In this document: piece by piece, positions 31,006-42,469 of the stretch
How positions within the stretch are numbered: the stretch's first letter is position 1
Layout: the number at the start of each line of letters is the position of its first letter
Assembly (NCBI RefSeq): GCF_949987515.2
Contig: NC_082692.2
Span: forward strand, 85,693,488-85,757,487
Length of the DNA: 64,000 nt
Source: Delphinus delphis
Lineage: Eukaryota; Chordata; Mammalia; Artiodactyla; Delphinidae
Direction of reading: 5' to 3'
Translations under genes and position numbers: made by a program
The notes under the pieces: generated by a model
The model's database searches: none
Told to the model about the DNA's origin: nothing
The model's input: the letters and a program-made list of their open reading frames with translations, nothing else

Positions 31006-31518
31006 GACAAATGGAGCTTTTCTGGTTGGGGAAGAGACAGGGGACCCCGGTGTCTGACCTCCCTGATCTCGTTAGCATCCACCCTCAGGGACCTCTGAAG
31101 ACACCCCAGGGTTCCCCAGAGCACAGTTTGTTAACCGCTGATCTATTTCCAAAAAGTTAAGATCACGACTCTCACACAAACAGAAAATGCGCACATGGCA
31201 AAGATTCCTCTAACCTATTAATGGGGGAACCAGCCGAATGGGAAAGCCAGCTCAAAGGCTTATGGGAGGGACCAAAGTCAGTAAAGGACAGAGAGAATGC
31301 TGAAAAAAGATTGCCAAGCTAGACACGGAGATGATGGATGTCCTACAGGTCAATAAAATCGTTTTCTTTGGGGGTATCTTTTATACTGGACAGAAATCAC
31401 TTTCATGACCACTGGACCAAAATCATTTGCAAGTTATCAATCTCCCACAAATTAGCATCACACTTTCCAGAGCCTGAGCCCGAATCAGTAGTAAACAGTA
31501 AATCAAATAACACTACGT
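31006..31518. other. Unassigned sequence
   Basis: Nothing recognised. Confidence 0.5.
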
Positions 31519-31519
31519 T

Positions 31520-31738
31520 CCCCTAGAGCAGAGGTCAGCAAACCTTCTCTATAAAGAGGCAGGCAGTAAATAATTTTCAGCTTTCTGGGCCATCTGGTCT
31601 CTGTTGCAACTACTGGACGCTGCCTGTTGTAAAGGAAGCAGTCACAATCCCTAACCGAATGGGCGTGGCTGTCTTCCAGTAGACCGTCATATACAAAAGC
31701 AGGCGGCAGTCAGATTTGGCCTGAGCCCTAAAGACTTA
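31520..31738 (+). mobile_element. hAT-type non-autonomous DNA transposon, near full length
   Basis: 'gaggtcagcaaaccttctct', 'cagctttctgggccatctgg', 'gaatgggcgtggctgtcttc' and 'cagatttggcctgagccc' occur in the order of a common mammalian hAT repeat. I do not recall its exact name. Confidence 0.8.
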
Positions 31739-31824
31739 GATAACCTCTGGGTGGGCGTCTCAGCTGGTGGTCGGGTGTGGCATGCACAGGACGCACCGTC
31801 ATCCTTTTGCCTCATTTCCAAGTT

Positions 31825-31925
31825 TGGGATGCTTTTTCTTAACTTTTTCTTACAGATGTGGAAATTAGAGAGGGAAAGCAACTTGGCCAAGGGGGACGCA
31901 GCCCAAGCTGGTTTCAAGTCACAAG
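31825..31925 (-). mobile_element. MIR SINE, minus strand
   Basis: 'ttacagatgtggaaattaga' then 'gagggaaagcaacttggcca' is the reversed MIR core. Confidence 0.7.
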
Positions 31926-31929
31926 TCTC

Positions 31930-32810
31930 CCATTTCCTGGTTCTTTAGAAGCAGAAACGACACCCATCTCTCCCACCTGGAAGGCAGGCAGGGTCAAGAT
32001 GGAAACAGCCAAGTCTCCAGGCAAACAGCTCCTCTCACTTTCCCCAAAGGACCAGGCCAGAGGGAATTCCATTCTCTGCCTCTGCGTCTCCAAGGGGGAC
32101 CCTTGATGGAATGAAGACTCTGCTCTCTTCACCGAAAGCAGATGCTCTAAGACAGAAAAGCACGAACCCTCTGCAGATCTCTGTTCTTTCTCGGGACAGG
32201 ATCCACCCTTTAAACACAAGTCAAACAGGAAACATCTCTGCCACAACAATGACCCTGAGAGAGCAGTTCATTGTCAGGGTCTCTGGCAAAGTGCTGAGGG
32301 AAAAAGTGAGGAAATGATTTGACATTGAGTCTTGGAAGTATTTTCTCATTCAACAGGGAATAAAAGGACTTTGTTTCTTTTTCCTTCCAAAATCGGTGCC
32401 CCCCCCCCCCCACAAATCTACCACAAATGTTTCTCACTGCACTACAGTGATGCAAAGAGATTTTTAATAGAATGCTGTCCCGTGAGCACCCAGCCAAGGC
32501 CATTTAAGCAGGTAACTCAGGGTCCAAGAGGAAAGAGGAGTGAGTGGGGAAAGGGACAAACGGGGCTGCTGTGAAATGGTGCATAAGTAAGAACGTGAGG
32601 AGATGAACCTGTTGCTTCAGCACCCGGCCATTCTCACATCGTGATCTCCAAACTCTAGTTCTATCCATTGTACCCAGCACATGCTACGCGCTTTTCACCC
32701 ATATAGCCCGTGCTGCCTCCCTGAGTTCAGAAACCTGGCACGTGACAAAGGTTACACAGTGTATCTAAGGTCACAGATCTGAGGAGGAGAATGGGGGCGG
32801 GGGGAGTTAG
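31930..32810. other. Unassigned sequence with a poly-C run
   Basis: Poly-C at 32399-32412. Nothing else recognised with confidence. Confidence 0.5.
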
Positions 32811-32861
32811 AAGTGAGAGAAAGGAAAGAAGGAAGGAGGGAAGGCGGGAAGGAAGGAGGGG
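32811..32861. repeat. (GAAG)n purine repeat
   Basis: Imperfect GAAG/GGAA units all on one strand. Confidence 0.9.
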
Positions 32862-32864
32862 ACC

Positions 32865-33339
32865 CATGTCCATAAGAAGGATGGGGCTCATTTCTTTAAA
32901 ACCATGGTTCACTCCCCGGAGCTGCTATACCAAGCAAAAGCCTTGTATTCACTCAAGGACCGTGACAGGGATCCAGGATAGAGCCTGGATGAACTTCCCC
33001 AGCTCTGCAGCATCCTGGGTCTCCCTGCATGGAATTCTCAGCAGAGGTGCTGGGAGCAGCGACATAGAGGACGGAGAGAGAAGGACGAATGGGAGGGAAT
33101 GGAGGGGGTGATGAGGCTAAGAAGCAGGGTGCTGCCCAGAGAAGGGCCCACCAGAAACCCGAGGCCCGAGCCCGGGCTGTGGCAGCAGGACCCGTCCTCT
33201 GGGCTGCAGGGCCGGCCTGGAGGCAGCGGGCTTCACCGGCTGGCCAGGCCTGGGACACGCAGCAGGGAGGGACCGTGGCACAGCAGAGGGCCCTTGGCCC
33301 CTAAGCCACCAACCTGGGGCCATTCCTCAGATGTCACCC
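32865..33339. other. Unassigned GC-rich sequence
   Basis: Nothing recognised; several overlapping ORFs of 68-117 codons in GC-rich DNA. Confidence 0.5.
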
Positions 33340-33560
33340 GTGCCAGAGGGAGACAAAAGGGCAGCTGGGCGGAGGGGGGAGGGCCGCGGGAAGCAGAGAA
33401 TGCTGAAGATGGGAAAGGGGGGGGCCACAGGGAGAAGAGGAAGGGGGGATGAAAGCAAAGAAGGAAAAAGGGAGGAAGGGAAGAGGTCAAACGGAGGGGT
33501 GGGGGGGTAAGAAAGGGGAAAGAAGATGCAGAGAGCAGGGGAGGAAGAGGTCCTTGTGAA
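33340..33560. repeat. Long purine-rich (G/A) tract
   Basis: About 220 bases almost without pyrimidine clusters, with several G runs of 6-8. Strand asymmetry of this kind can form triplex or quadruplex DNA. Confidence 0.8.
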
Positions 33561-33724
33561 TTCAGCAGAAGCCTAGGAGTCTTCCCGGGTCCCTCCTGGC
33601 TTCTCCCCGGCCTGTCGCCTCCCAGCTCTAAGGGGGACGAAAGTCCACTCATGTCGCACAGCAGTGGCTCCACCAGGGCACCCTGTCCCTTGGGATGGGT
33701 CGGTCAGAGCCACTCCATGCAGGA

Positions 33725-33880
33725 GTGGCCAAGAGAATGGGCAGTCAGGAAACTGGGGCTCCCCTGGAGCTGGGGTTCCAGCCCCCAACCTCCACTCACT
33801 GGGTAATCAGTCGTGGCAAGGCCGCCCCTCTCTCAGCCGCAGGGTCCTCACTTGGAAGGTCGGGGAGCTGACTCAATGAT
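33725..33880 (+). mobile_element. Degenerate MIR
   Basis: 'ctcactgggtaatcagtcgt' then 'ggcaaggccgcccctctc' resembles a MIR core. Confidence 0.45.
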
Positions 33881-33924
33881 CCGCTGGCTCTCTCTCGGTC
33901 TGTGCTTCTGGAATCAGAATCCAG

Positions 33925-34110
33925 TTTCTCTAGCACCCTGTGCCATAAATTCTATCCCAAGCCTCATTTCACAGATGAAGAGAGGAGGCTTAGGACTTCA
34001 GTAACTTGCCCGAGGCCACTCAGCCAGGAGCTGGCAGCACTGGGCAGTGAACCCAGCCTGGACAACCTTGAAGCTCACCTCGTTTCCCGAACCACCGCGC
34101 CGTAAAGCCT
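33925..34110 (-). mobile_element. MIR SINE, minus strand
   Basis: 'ctcatttcacagatgaagag' then 'gtaacttgcccgaggccact' is the reversed MIR. Confidence 0.85.
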
Positions 34111-34119
34111 CTCTAACCT

Positions 34120-34745
34120 GACAGCGTGCTGCAGAGCTATCTGATTCCCCTGCTACGGTCACAGAACTCAGAACATCCGCTCGACACCGGGCTGCCCAGG
34201 ATCAAGGTGACACGCACAGCTTCCCTGCCAGCCGTGGCGGCAGTGACCCCGTTCTGGCCATAGGGATGTGTGGGGGAGTGATAGGTCCGCAACAGGTCAG
34301 GCTCTTGCAAGGAAGGGGCACGCTGCCTTCCCCTTCCCTGCTTCCTGCCGCACACCGTGAGGCTGGAGATAAACCATCCTGGCCAGGAAGCAAGGAGGCG
34401 GGCATCTAGGGCACAAAATGTAAGCAGGCACCCACTGTTAGGGGTGCACAGCCCAGACAGGAAGGAATGCCTCACTCAGTTCTGCTTCCTGGGCATCTCA
34501 CTTACCTCACCCTGGCCCTGGCCCTGTGTCTTGGACCCTGTGGATGAGAAACCCTTGCTCACATCACAGAGCAGAGCCAGCTTCTCTATTAATATACCCC
34601 TAATGGGGGGGCAGAGGTGGACGTCAGGGGGTGGTCCTCGTGGAGAGGAACCAGAAGGGCTACCTCGGTGGGCATGTCTGACGTGGTCTCCAGCCACCTT
34701 CTCAGAAGGAGCTGAGGCCCTGCTCTCCCCAAACACACTCCCGAC
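34120..34745. other. Unassigned sequence
   Basis: Nothing recognised; 135-codon plus ORF (34357-34764) without known domain. Confidence 0.5.
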
Positions 34746-34747
34746 CC

Positions 34748-35325
34748 CCAAATCCATTCTCTAAGCTACAGCTGGAACAATCTCTCCAAAACAAGATGTT
34801 TCCCCAGTGTTCTCAGAATAACACACGAGAATAACAAGCAGAAGAGCATCTCTCATTGGCCCACAAAGTCCTGCCACCTCCCGGCCCTTCCTTCCTCCAC
34901 GGCCCTCTCTCACGCCACTCTCTGTGGTTGTACCTCGGGGTTTTCTTTACTTTTTTGCAGACCCCCATTATGGCATATGGGGTGGCGGTGCCTGGAATAT
35001 CGTTCCCCACTCCTCTCTCTTTGCCTCTTTGTTTCCCATCTTTCAGGTCTTAGCTGAAGTGTCACTTCCTTGGGGACACTTGTCTGATGTCCTGACACGT
35101 CAGCGCCTCTCCTATGCATGCCCATAGCACCCTGCACCTTCCCTTCATAGCACCCCTCACAGCTGTAGCTGTCCCTCAGAATGTGCAATTAAATCACGTC
35201 ATGTCCCCTGCAGACTGTGGACACACCAACACCATTTCTAGCTCATTCACCTCACCATCGCCCAGGTCTAGCATGGCATCTGGCCTCTGGTGATGCTCAA
35301 TAAGTACGTCAAGGGTAAGTGACAG
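34748..35325 (+). mobile_element. L2 LINE, 3' portion, well preserved
   Basis: 'ggtgcctggaatatcgttcc' then 'ttcaggtcttagctgaagtg', 'tcacttccttggggacactt' and the end 'ggtgatgctcaataagtacg' reproduce the L2 order. Confidence 0.85.
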
Positions 35326-35544
35326 AGGCTCTGGGGCTGTGCAAGATCCCAGGCACCGGTTGCATGACTCACATGGCAAAATCCATGTCAGTGTGGACCT
35401 TCCAAGAAATGGGTCCTCACCCAAGTAACACCCTCTGAGTCCATCTGGTTTGCTTCTCACAATACTGGTTCCAAGGAAGTCATAGGAACGCTTCAGAACT
35501 TTCCTTGACCTTTCCTTTGTTCCAAGTCCACGGCTTATGAACTA

Positions 35545-35690
35545 CCTATCTGCCATGGGCAAGCCACACCAAGCCTCTGAACCTCAGTTCCACCACATGC
35601 AAAGTGAGAAAATTCAATGGGATCTGCCTAATCTACTTTTTAAGACTATCGTGACAATGTGATCAAGATAATGTGAAGGAACGTGTGGTG
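35545..35690 (+). mobile_element. MIR SINE
   Basis: 'gggcaagccacaccaagcct' then 'ctgaacctcagttccacc' fits MIR core and downstream part. Confidence 0.65.
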
Positions 35691-35691
35691 A

Positions 35692-36083
35692 ATTAAAGTC
35701 CTTTGTCACTGCCCCCTTGAGAAATGGGGTCAGTTTTCTTCATCCCCTGAGTCTGGGCTGGGCCTGTGCCTGCTTTCATCAATACAATATGGAAGAAGTG
35801 ACAATATGCCAGTTCCAGGTCTAACCTTTAAGAGAACCAGCAGCTTCCACTTCCTCCCCTTTGAAACCCAGTCTCCATGCTATGAGGAAGCCCAAGCAGC
35901 TTCGTGGAGAGGCCCACAGGAAGGAGAACTGAAACTAGCTGGAGCCCCAGCTGGGCTTGCAGCTGATAGCCAGAAACAGTCTGTCTGCTGTGTGAGTGAA
36001 CTTTCTTGGAAGAGCCTTTTGCTCAGTTGAGCTGCCCCATCAAGCCCTGCCAAAATTGCAAAACTGTGAGCAAATTTTTAAAA
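35692..36083 (+). mobile_element. Repeat family C, copy 3, 5' part
   Basis: 'cctgagtctgggctgggcct' then 'gaagaagtgacaatatgcca' aligns with copies at 12665 and 16905. Interrupted by an L1 at 36092. Confidence 0.6.
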
Positions 36084-36091
36084 AACTACTG

Positions 36092-37532
36092 TTACTATAC
36101 TACAAAGCTGCAGTCATTAAAACAGCATGGTATCAGCACAAAAACAAACACACAGATCACTGGAAGAGGACAGAAAGCCCAGAAATAAACCCATGCACCT
36201 ATGGTCAATCTATGACAAAGGAGGCAAGAATATACAATGGAGAAAAAGTCTTCAATAAGTGGTGCTGGGAAAACTGGACGGCTACATGTAAACAAATGAA
36301 ATTAGAACACTCCCTAACACCATACACAAAAATAAACTCAAAGTGGATTAAAGACCTAAACGTAAGACCAGATACTAAAGATATAAAACTCCTAGAGGAA
36401 AACACAGGCAGAACACTCTATGACATAAATCAAAGCCATATTTTTTTGGATCTGTCTCCTAAAGTAAAGGAAACAAAAGTTAAAAAACAAAAAAACAAAT
36501 TGGACCTAATTAAACTTAAAAGCTTTTTTGCACAGCAGAGGAAACCATGGACAAAATGAAAGGACAACCTACTGAATGGGAGAAAATATTTGCAAATGAT
36601 ACGACCAACAAGGGGTTAATAATCCAACATCTATAAATAGCTCATACAACTCAACATTAAAAAAACCAAACCACCCGATTTAAAAAAGGGCAGAAGAACT
36701 GAATAGACGTTTTTCAAAGAAGAAATGCAGATGGCCAACAGACACATGATAAGATACTCAACATCACTAATCATCAGAAAAATGCAAATCAAAACCACAA
36801 TGAGATATCACCATACACCACTCAGAATGGCCATCATGAAAAAGAACACAAATAATAAACATTGGCCAGGATGTGGAGAAAATGGAACCCTCTGCACTGT
36901 TGGTGGGAATGTAAATTGGTGCAGCCACTGTAGAAAACATTACAGAGGTTTCTCAAAAAACTAAAAATAGATACCATATGACCCAGCAATTCCACTTCTG
37001 GGTACATATCCAAAAAAATCAAAAGAAATAATTCAGAAAGATACATGCACCCAATGTTCATAGCACCACTATTTACAACATCCAAGACATGGAAACAACC
37101 TAAACGTCCATCAACAGATGAATGGATAAAGAAGCTGTGGTATACAAGTATACAATGAAATCCTACTCAATCACAAATTTTGCCATTTGCAGCAACATGG
37201 ATGAACTTGGAGGGCATTATGCTAAGTGAAATAAGTCAGACAGAGAAAGATAAAAACTGTGAGATATCACTTATACGTGGAATCTGAAAAATACAACAAA
37301 CTAGTGAATATAACAAAAAAGAAGCAAACTCACAGATATAGAGAACAAACTAGTGGTTATTAGTGGGGCGGGGGCAATATAGGGGTGGGGGAGTGGGAGA
37401 TACAAACTATGGGGTGTAAGATAGGTTCATGGTTGTATTGTACAACACGGGGAATAGAGCCAATATTTTGTAATAACTATAAATGGAAAGTAACTTTTAA
37501 AAGTTGTATAAAAATTAAAAAGAATTTTTTTT
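36092..37532 (+). mobile_element. 5'-truncated L1 LINE, ORF2 end plus 3' UTR, inserted in family C
   Basis: About 1.44 kb. The ORF2 C-terminal region is visible in frames broken by indels: [19 protein letters not shown] in 35996-36559 and [20 protein letters not shown] in 36725-36964. The 3' UTR includes a G-rich stretch at 37363-37400. Flanking 8-base duplication 'aactactg' at 36084-36091 and 37533-37540. Dead copy with no promoter. Confidence 0.96.
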
Positions 37533-37540
37533 AACTACTG

Positions 37541-37580
37541 CTGTTGTTTTATATCACTGAATCCTTGGAAAGGAGGAAGA
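37541..37580 (+). mobile_element. Repeat family C, copy 3, 3' remainder
   Basis: 'ctgttgttttatatcactga' is the expected family C terminus after the L1. Confidence 0.5.
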
Positions 37581-37684
37581 AAAGGGGGTTATTACCCAGC
37601 AATAAGTAACCAAAGCAACATCTTTGGACTAGTTAATTTCTCAATACTTACATTTATTTCCAACTCAGGGCAGTAGTGCTCCCT

Positions 37685-37865
37685 TAGGGGTGTTCTGGAA
37701 ATTGGCGGGGTGGGGGCCATATTTTTGTTGTCACAATGACTGGGGGTGGAGGAGATCTTACTATTGGCATCTAATGCCCATGGGCCCAGGGATATTAACT
37801 GTATTAAATAGCCAATAATGCCTGAGGTAGTCACCCACATCTAACTGCCCCCACATGAAATAACA
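37685..37865 (-). mobile_element. MER5-type hAT element, minus strand
   Basis: 'tttttgttgtcacaatgact' then 'gggggtggaggagatcttac' and 'ctattggcatctaatgccc' is the reverse of MER5. Compare the forward copy at 61670. Confidence 0.62.
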
Positions 37866-37869
37866 ACAG

Positions 37870-38960
37870 TGCTCCCACTGAAAAACAGTAAGGGCCTGAA
37901 TAGAAAAGTGGCTTAAAGATAAAGATGAAATAAAAATGTAGGGACTTAATATAAACTGCTTTCTCAGCAGGGAAAAATAGGATCCATCTTGATGCCAACT
38001 TTAATCACCGGAGAGGCTGCTGGAGAGTTAGTTACTGAGAATGCCTTGGAGGATCAGCAAGGACTGGGTGCTGCCATCAACTAGTGATGTCTGTCACTGG
38101 CAAGGGAAGGGAGAGTGATGGAGTGATGGCCTTGAAGTAGGGTAGTACATAATTTAGCAACGAAACTGGAACACTTTGGGGAGTAAAAGGGGTCACTGTT
38201 CGTGAGCACACCAGGGGCAACAGGTGTAAACTAGGACTGCCCCAATAAAACCAGGACGTACGGTCACTCCACTTCTATGCCAAGGATGTCATGTCTGGAA
38301 CATCCTGATATGTAGCTCAGAGGTAAGCAAAATAGGGGTTGTCTGGACCTACAAGCCCCTGAGATCCTGAACATTAATTTTCCTTTTAGGTACTCTGTTT
38401 CAGAATGTGGTTAGGTATGAAGAATTGTTCTAAAGAATGCATTAAAAATTAATTAAAAGAGTTTCCGCTAATATTTAATCTTACCAGCCATGTACTCTGA
38501 GTGATGTATTCCCAGTCAGCGTGTCAGGTCCTGAATAATTAAAAGAGAAGGGGAGGGTGATTCAACCCCTCGAAGAGGCTTTCTGGAGTTTTAGATGCAG
38601 CACAGAACCTGGGACAGTATCACCCCAGGAAAAGTTCCACATTGAACAGCAGCGTCCAGTCCCATCAAGACCCCTAACACTGGCATTCATCAAGAGGGTA
38701 GCCTCAGGGAGACAGAGATGGATTTGGCTCCGCGGAGCCATCAGCCCCTGAGCTGTCCCAGCCTCGTCTTCTTCCTCCCAGGAGGAAGGAGGGGGAGTCA
38801 GTAGTGAGTTATGGAAACCTTCCCTGGGCTCCTCTACATGCTGAGAGCTTCCATATTTCCTCACCTCTAAGACACATGCTTCTTCATTTTGTAACATTTC
38901 AGAAATCAAAAGGTGACTTAAAATCGATGGGAGGATATAAGGTAGTATTTCTTAGGAGAT
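37870..38960. other. Mostly unassigned; possible DNA-transposon end at 38150-38280
   Basis: 'ggggcaacaggtgtaaacta' then 'accaggacgtacggtcac' is like the end of a small mammalian DNA transposon. Rest not recognised. Confidence 0.35.
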
Positions 38961-38967
38961 GTTCCAG

Positions 38968-39165
38968 TGAGACAGTTCAGAGCAAGGCCCTGGAGTCACA
39001 CTCCAGGCTCTGCCGTTTCCCAACCCTCCGGCCCCAGGCAAATCACACCCCCTCTGTTGCCTCATCTGGAAATTGAAGCTATTCGATAATAAATGAAAGA
39101 GAGCTTGAGTGTAGCACCTGGCAGATAGTAAGCTCTCAACATAGGTTAGCTATTATTTCTTTCTG
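38968..39165 (+). mobile_element. MIR SINE
   Basis: 'ggccctggagtcacactcca' then 'ggctctgccgtttccc' and the tail 'cacctggcagatagtaagct' match MIR head to tail. Confidence 0.75.
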
Positions 39166-39169
39166 TTTA

Positions 39170-39648
39170 CCTTCTGCATGGTGTCGTTAAATTGCCGATG
39201 TGTCTAAAAGTTGACAGCATCTTCAGTGTGTTTGCTGTGCTGTCACCTTCAGAAAGAGTTCAAAAGCAATGACTTTTGAGCTCACTCTATGGCGACCCCC
39301 GGAGTATTGATTGTGTCCCACGTTTGGTGTATCAGGTAGGGGAGATTCGTATTTGACAGCAGGACTTTGTTGAACATCATTTCTATTTAGCCAAATGTAG
39401 GAACCATGAAGAATCTCTAAGAACAACCCCCTCCTAACTTCCAACCCTCCTCCTTCCCTCATTTGATGCACTAAACCCAGGACCAAGGCTTCCTTTTTAT
39501 TTAGCAGTGGCACAGTGCAAAGGGGGGCAAAAAGAGGGAGTGTAAGCTCCATCTGGGCTTTTGTACCAAAGTAAGATAGGAGGTCTCCACCCATCATGGC
39601 CCATGAAGGATGTCATAGGTCTGATGGTTCCAAGGGAAGGTGAAAAAT
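39170..39648. other. Unassigned sequence
   Basis: Nothing recognised before the L1 at 39650. Confidence 0.5.
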
Positions 39649-39649
39649 A

Positions 39650-40226
39650 CAAGTGTTGCTGTTGGTGGGAACATAAATTAGTGCAGCCACTATGGAGAAC
39701 AGTATGGACTTGCCATATGATCCAGCAATCCCTCTCCTGGGCATATGTCCAGAGAAATCTACGATTCGAAAGACACATGCACCCCTATGTTCACAGCAGC
39801 ACTATTTACAATAGCCAAGACATGGAAACAACCTAAATGTCCATTGACAGATGAATGGATAAAGAAGACCTGGTACATGTATACAATGAAATATTACTCA
39901 GCCATAAAAAGGAAAGAAATAATGCCATTTGCAGCAACATAGATTGCCCTAGAGATTATCAAACTAAGCAAAGTAAGGCAGAAACAGAAAGACAAATACC
40001 ATATATCACTTATATGTGGAATCTAAAATATGACCCAAATGGACATATCTACAAAACAGAAACAGACTCACAGATGTAGAGAACAGACTTCTGGTTGCCA
40101 AGGGGGAAGGTGGGAAGGGGAGGGAAGGAATGAGAGTTTGGGATTAGCAGGTGCAAACTACTATATGTAGAATGGATAAACGACAAGGTCCTACTGTAGA
40201 GCACAGGGAAGTATATTCAATATCCT
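39650..40226 (+). mobile_element. 5'-truncated L1 LINE, ORF2 end and 3' UTR
   Basis: CCWWEHKLVQPLWRTVW is read at about 39657 onward, the conserved Cys-containing end of ORF2. A frameshift moves the reading to IYDSKDTCTPMFTAALFTIA at 39754. UTR text 'aaggtcctactgtagagcac' near the end. Truncated at both ends. Confidence 0.95.
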
Positions 40227-40229
40227 GCC

Positions 40230-41175
40230 TCCACTGTTCCTGGAGGGCAGACTTCCCAGGCCACCATGCTGGCCGGAAGTCAGGTTCCCTTCGTCGGGCT
40301 GCTTCCTTTGGCACCCAGTTCTGAATACTTGGCTCCCACAGATGCACTGAATTTGCAGGACCTTGCAAATAACACCCCAGAAAGCAAGGGACTCTAGCAA
40401 TTTGTGTCTTCTTCCTTAAGGCAGGATTGAAAACGGGGAAAAGGATCCAAAATGTAGGGAGAGGGGTCCTGGGTGACGGGCAGCCACAAATGACCACGTC
40501 TGTTCCACGCTACTCTGTCCCTTGGGATGTGGGTAAACGTGGCATAGATCCCCGTAGCCCAGCCTGTGTGGTTCACCTCCCAACAATTTCAGCCGATTGC
40601 CCAGCTTACCTCTCCCCTCCTGAGCCTACTGTGTCAGCTCACAGAGTCTGAACACCCACGCACCCTGGCCCCATCACTCTTTACACAAGAAGTTCTGTTA
40701 CCTGCGTGGATTTTGCGGTTTACTAATTTTCAGGAGGACTTGAAGAGTCCCTGGGGGGATCATGGTGCCCACACCTCAGGCCCCCGTCATCTTATTCATC
40801 GCCTCTGCCTCCTTCCAAGAGCCCAGCCTCCCAAGCCAGGACCCCTACCTCAGGTGGAATAGCCAGGGAGTGACAGCTCCATCTTCCCTATTATTTTGTG
40901 AGAGCAGTCCCACCAGACTGTCTCACTTCCCCAGGCCTGCGCCCAGCAATTCTGATGAATACTATTCTCTCCCTCTTCATGGTCATCAACGTCATCATCT
41001 TCTTCCTGAGATACTGGACCTGTCTTTGTGGGCCGTCATGGTCTTCAAAGTTTCCCATGTGGTTGAGGACTAGCTACTGGTCCATTTAGCTCAAAGGTGC
41101 CAACATCTGACCTTCCACCTGTGACCAGGAGGAGAAAGCAGCTGCTACTGGAGTGTCATTCCGGGACTGTCTTTA
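40230..41175. other. Unassigned sequence
   Basis: No repeat or exon recognised; ORFs up to 117 codons without domains. Confidence 0.5.
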
Positions 41176-41179
41176 TCTT

Positions 41180-41650
41180 GGGTCTCCCCAGAGCAGGCCT
41201 GAGATGAGGCTTTGGACACAAGTGGTCTGTTGAGGAGCTGATGCCAGGAAGCACCAAAAGGAAAGTAGGCAAGGGAGAGAAGATGGGAAGATAAGTAAAG
41301 GGTGCGTTACTGGGTTACCCCCGTGGGCAGTGGGAGCTCCATCCCACTGGTCGCCTCTGTGACACTGTGTAGCACTTGCCTCAGAACTGTCCCACCCAGG
41401 GTTGAGGAAGCCGGGGTGTTTATCCGCCAACTCCCAGCCCCCACTGGCTACGGGCTGCTCCCAGGGGCATTCATTCCTGGGCACTTGCAGCCTGCTCTGT
41501 GCCCAGCTGCGCTGGATGGCTTCTGCGCTCAGAGAAAGCCTGCAGGCAGAGAGCCGCCAGTGCTGGAGATGAGAGCCTCGCTGGGTGACCAAACTGCAGG
41601 TGACCACCAGGGTAGCGTGGGGAAGCTGGGCAGGCACCGGTGGCATCTGC
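41180..41650. mobile_element. Possible old LTR-type repeat
   Basis: 'gtgggagctccatcccactg' followed by 'ggttgaggaagccggggtgt' and 'ctacgggctgctcccagggg' recalls a known mammalian interspersed repeat, but I cannot name it. Confidence 0.3.
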
Positions 41651-41705
41651 TATGAGAAGCCGCTGTATTTTTTTTTTTTTTAAAAGACAGTCCCAGTCTT
41701 TATTT

Positions 41706-41825
41706 ATTTATTTACTTTTGGCCACACCGGCATGTGGGATCTTAGTTCCCCGACCAGAGGTAAAACCCACGGCCCCTGCACTACAAGCGCAGAACCTTGA
41801 CCACTGGACCACCAGCAAAGTCCCA
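41706..41825 (-). mobile_element. CHR-type SINE, older subfamily, minus strand
   Basis: Reverse of the 10450 element: 'ttggccacaccggcatgtgg' to 'ccaccagcaaagtccc', with a T-rich stretch (A tail) upstream. Confidence 0.9.
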
Positions 41826-41834
41826 AGGAGTCAC

Positions 41835-42274
41835 TGTTATGTGTTTCTGTCACCACCCCCAAAACCCAGGTGGCTTGAACTAATGGCAATTTATTCTCTC
41901 ATAATTCTGGAAGCTAGAAGTCTGAAACCAAGGTGTCAGCTGAGCCAGCCTCCCTCTGAGGGCTCTAGGGAAGAATCTTTCCTTGTTTCTCGCAGCTTCT
42001 GGAAGCTCCCGCAGTTCTTGGTGTTCCTTGGCTCCTGGCGGCATAATCCTACCTCTGTCTTCCCATGGTTGTCTTCTCTCTGTCTTTGCTCTGTATGTCT
42101 GTCTCTGTGTCCAAACTTCCCCCTCTGATAAAAACACGTTATACTGGATTAAGGGCCCACCTACTCCATAGGACCTCAGCTAATTATATCTGCAAAGACC
42201 CTGTTTGCAAATTCAGTCACATTCCGAGGCACTTCAACGCATCCTTTGGGGGGCATACAACTCAGCCCAGGGCA
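41835..42274 (-). mobile_element. MLT1-type LTR (ERVL-MaLR), solo, minus strand
   Basis: 'gaactaatggcaatttattc', 'ggctctagggaagaatcttt', 'gaccctgtttgcaaattcag'. Flanks 'gtcac' (41830-41834) and 'ggcac' (42275-42279) fit a 5-base duplication. It directly follows the SINE. Confidence 0.9.
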
Positions 42275-42289
42275 GGCACCTTCTACGTG

Positions 42290-42465
42290 TAATATCCTCT
42301 CATCCCGGCAGCAGCCTGCAAGGTAGGTGTGATTATCCCAGTGTCACAGATGAGGAAATTGAGGTTCTGAGGGGTGACAAGGGCCACCCAAGGACACCCA
42401 GCCGGGAGACTGCAGAGCTAGAAGCTGCCCTCAGTTCCACGTCAGGCTGGTCTCTCATGGGCTTG
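42290..42465 (-). mobile_element. MIR SINE, minus strand
   Basis: 'cagatgaggaaattgaggtt' with a reversed tail before it. Confidence 0.8.
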
Positions 42466-42469
42466 CCTC

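Noticed and set aside
35996..36559. 187-codon ORF resembling a gene
   Set aside because: From 36092 onward it is the broken L1 ORF2 C-terminus; the start is family C sequence read by chance.
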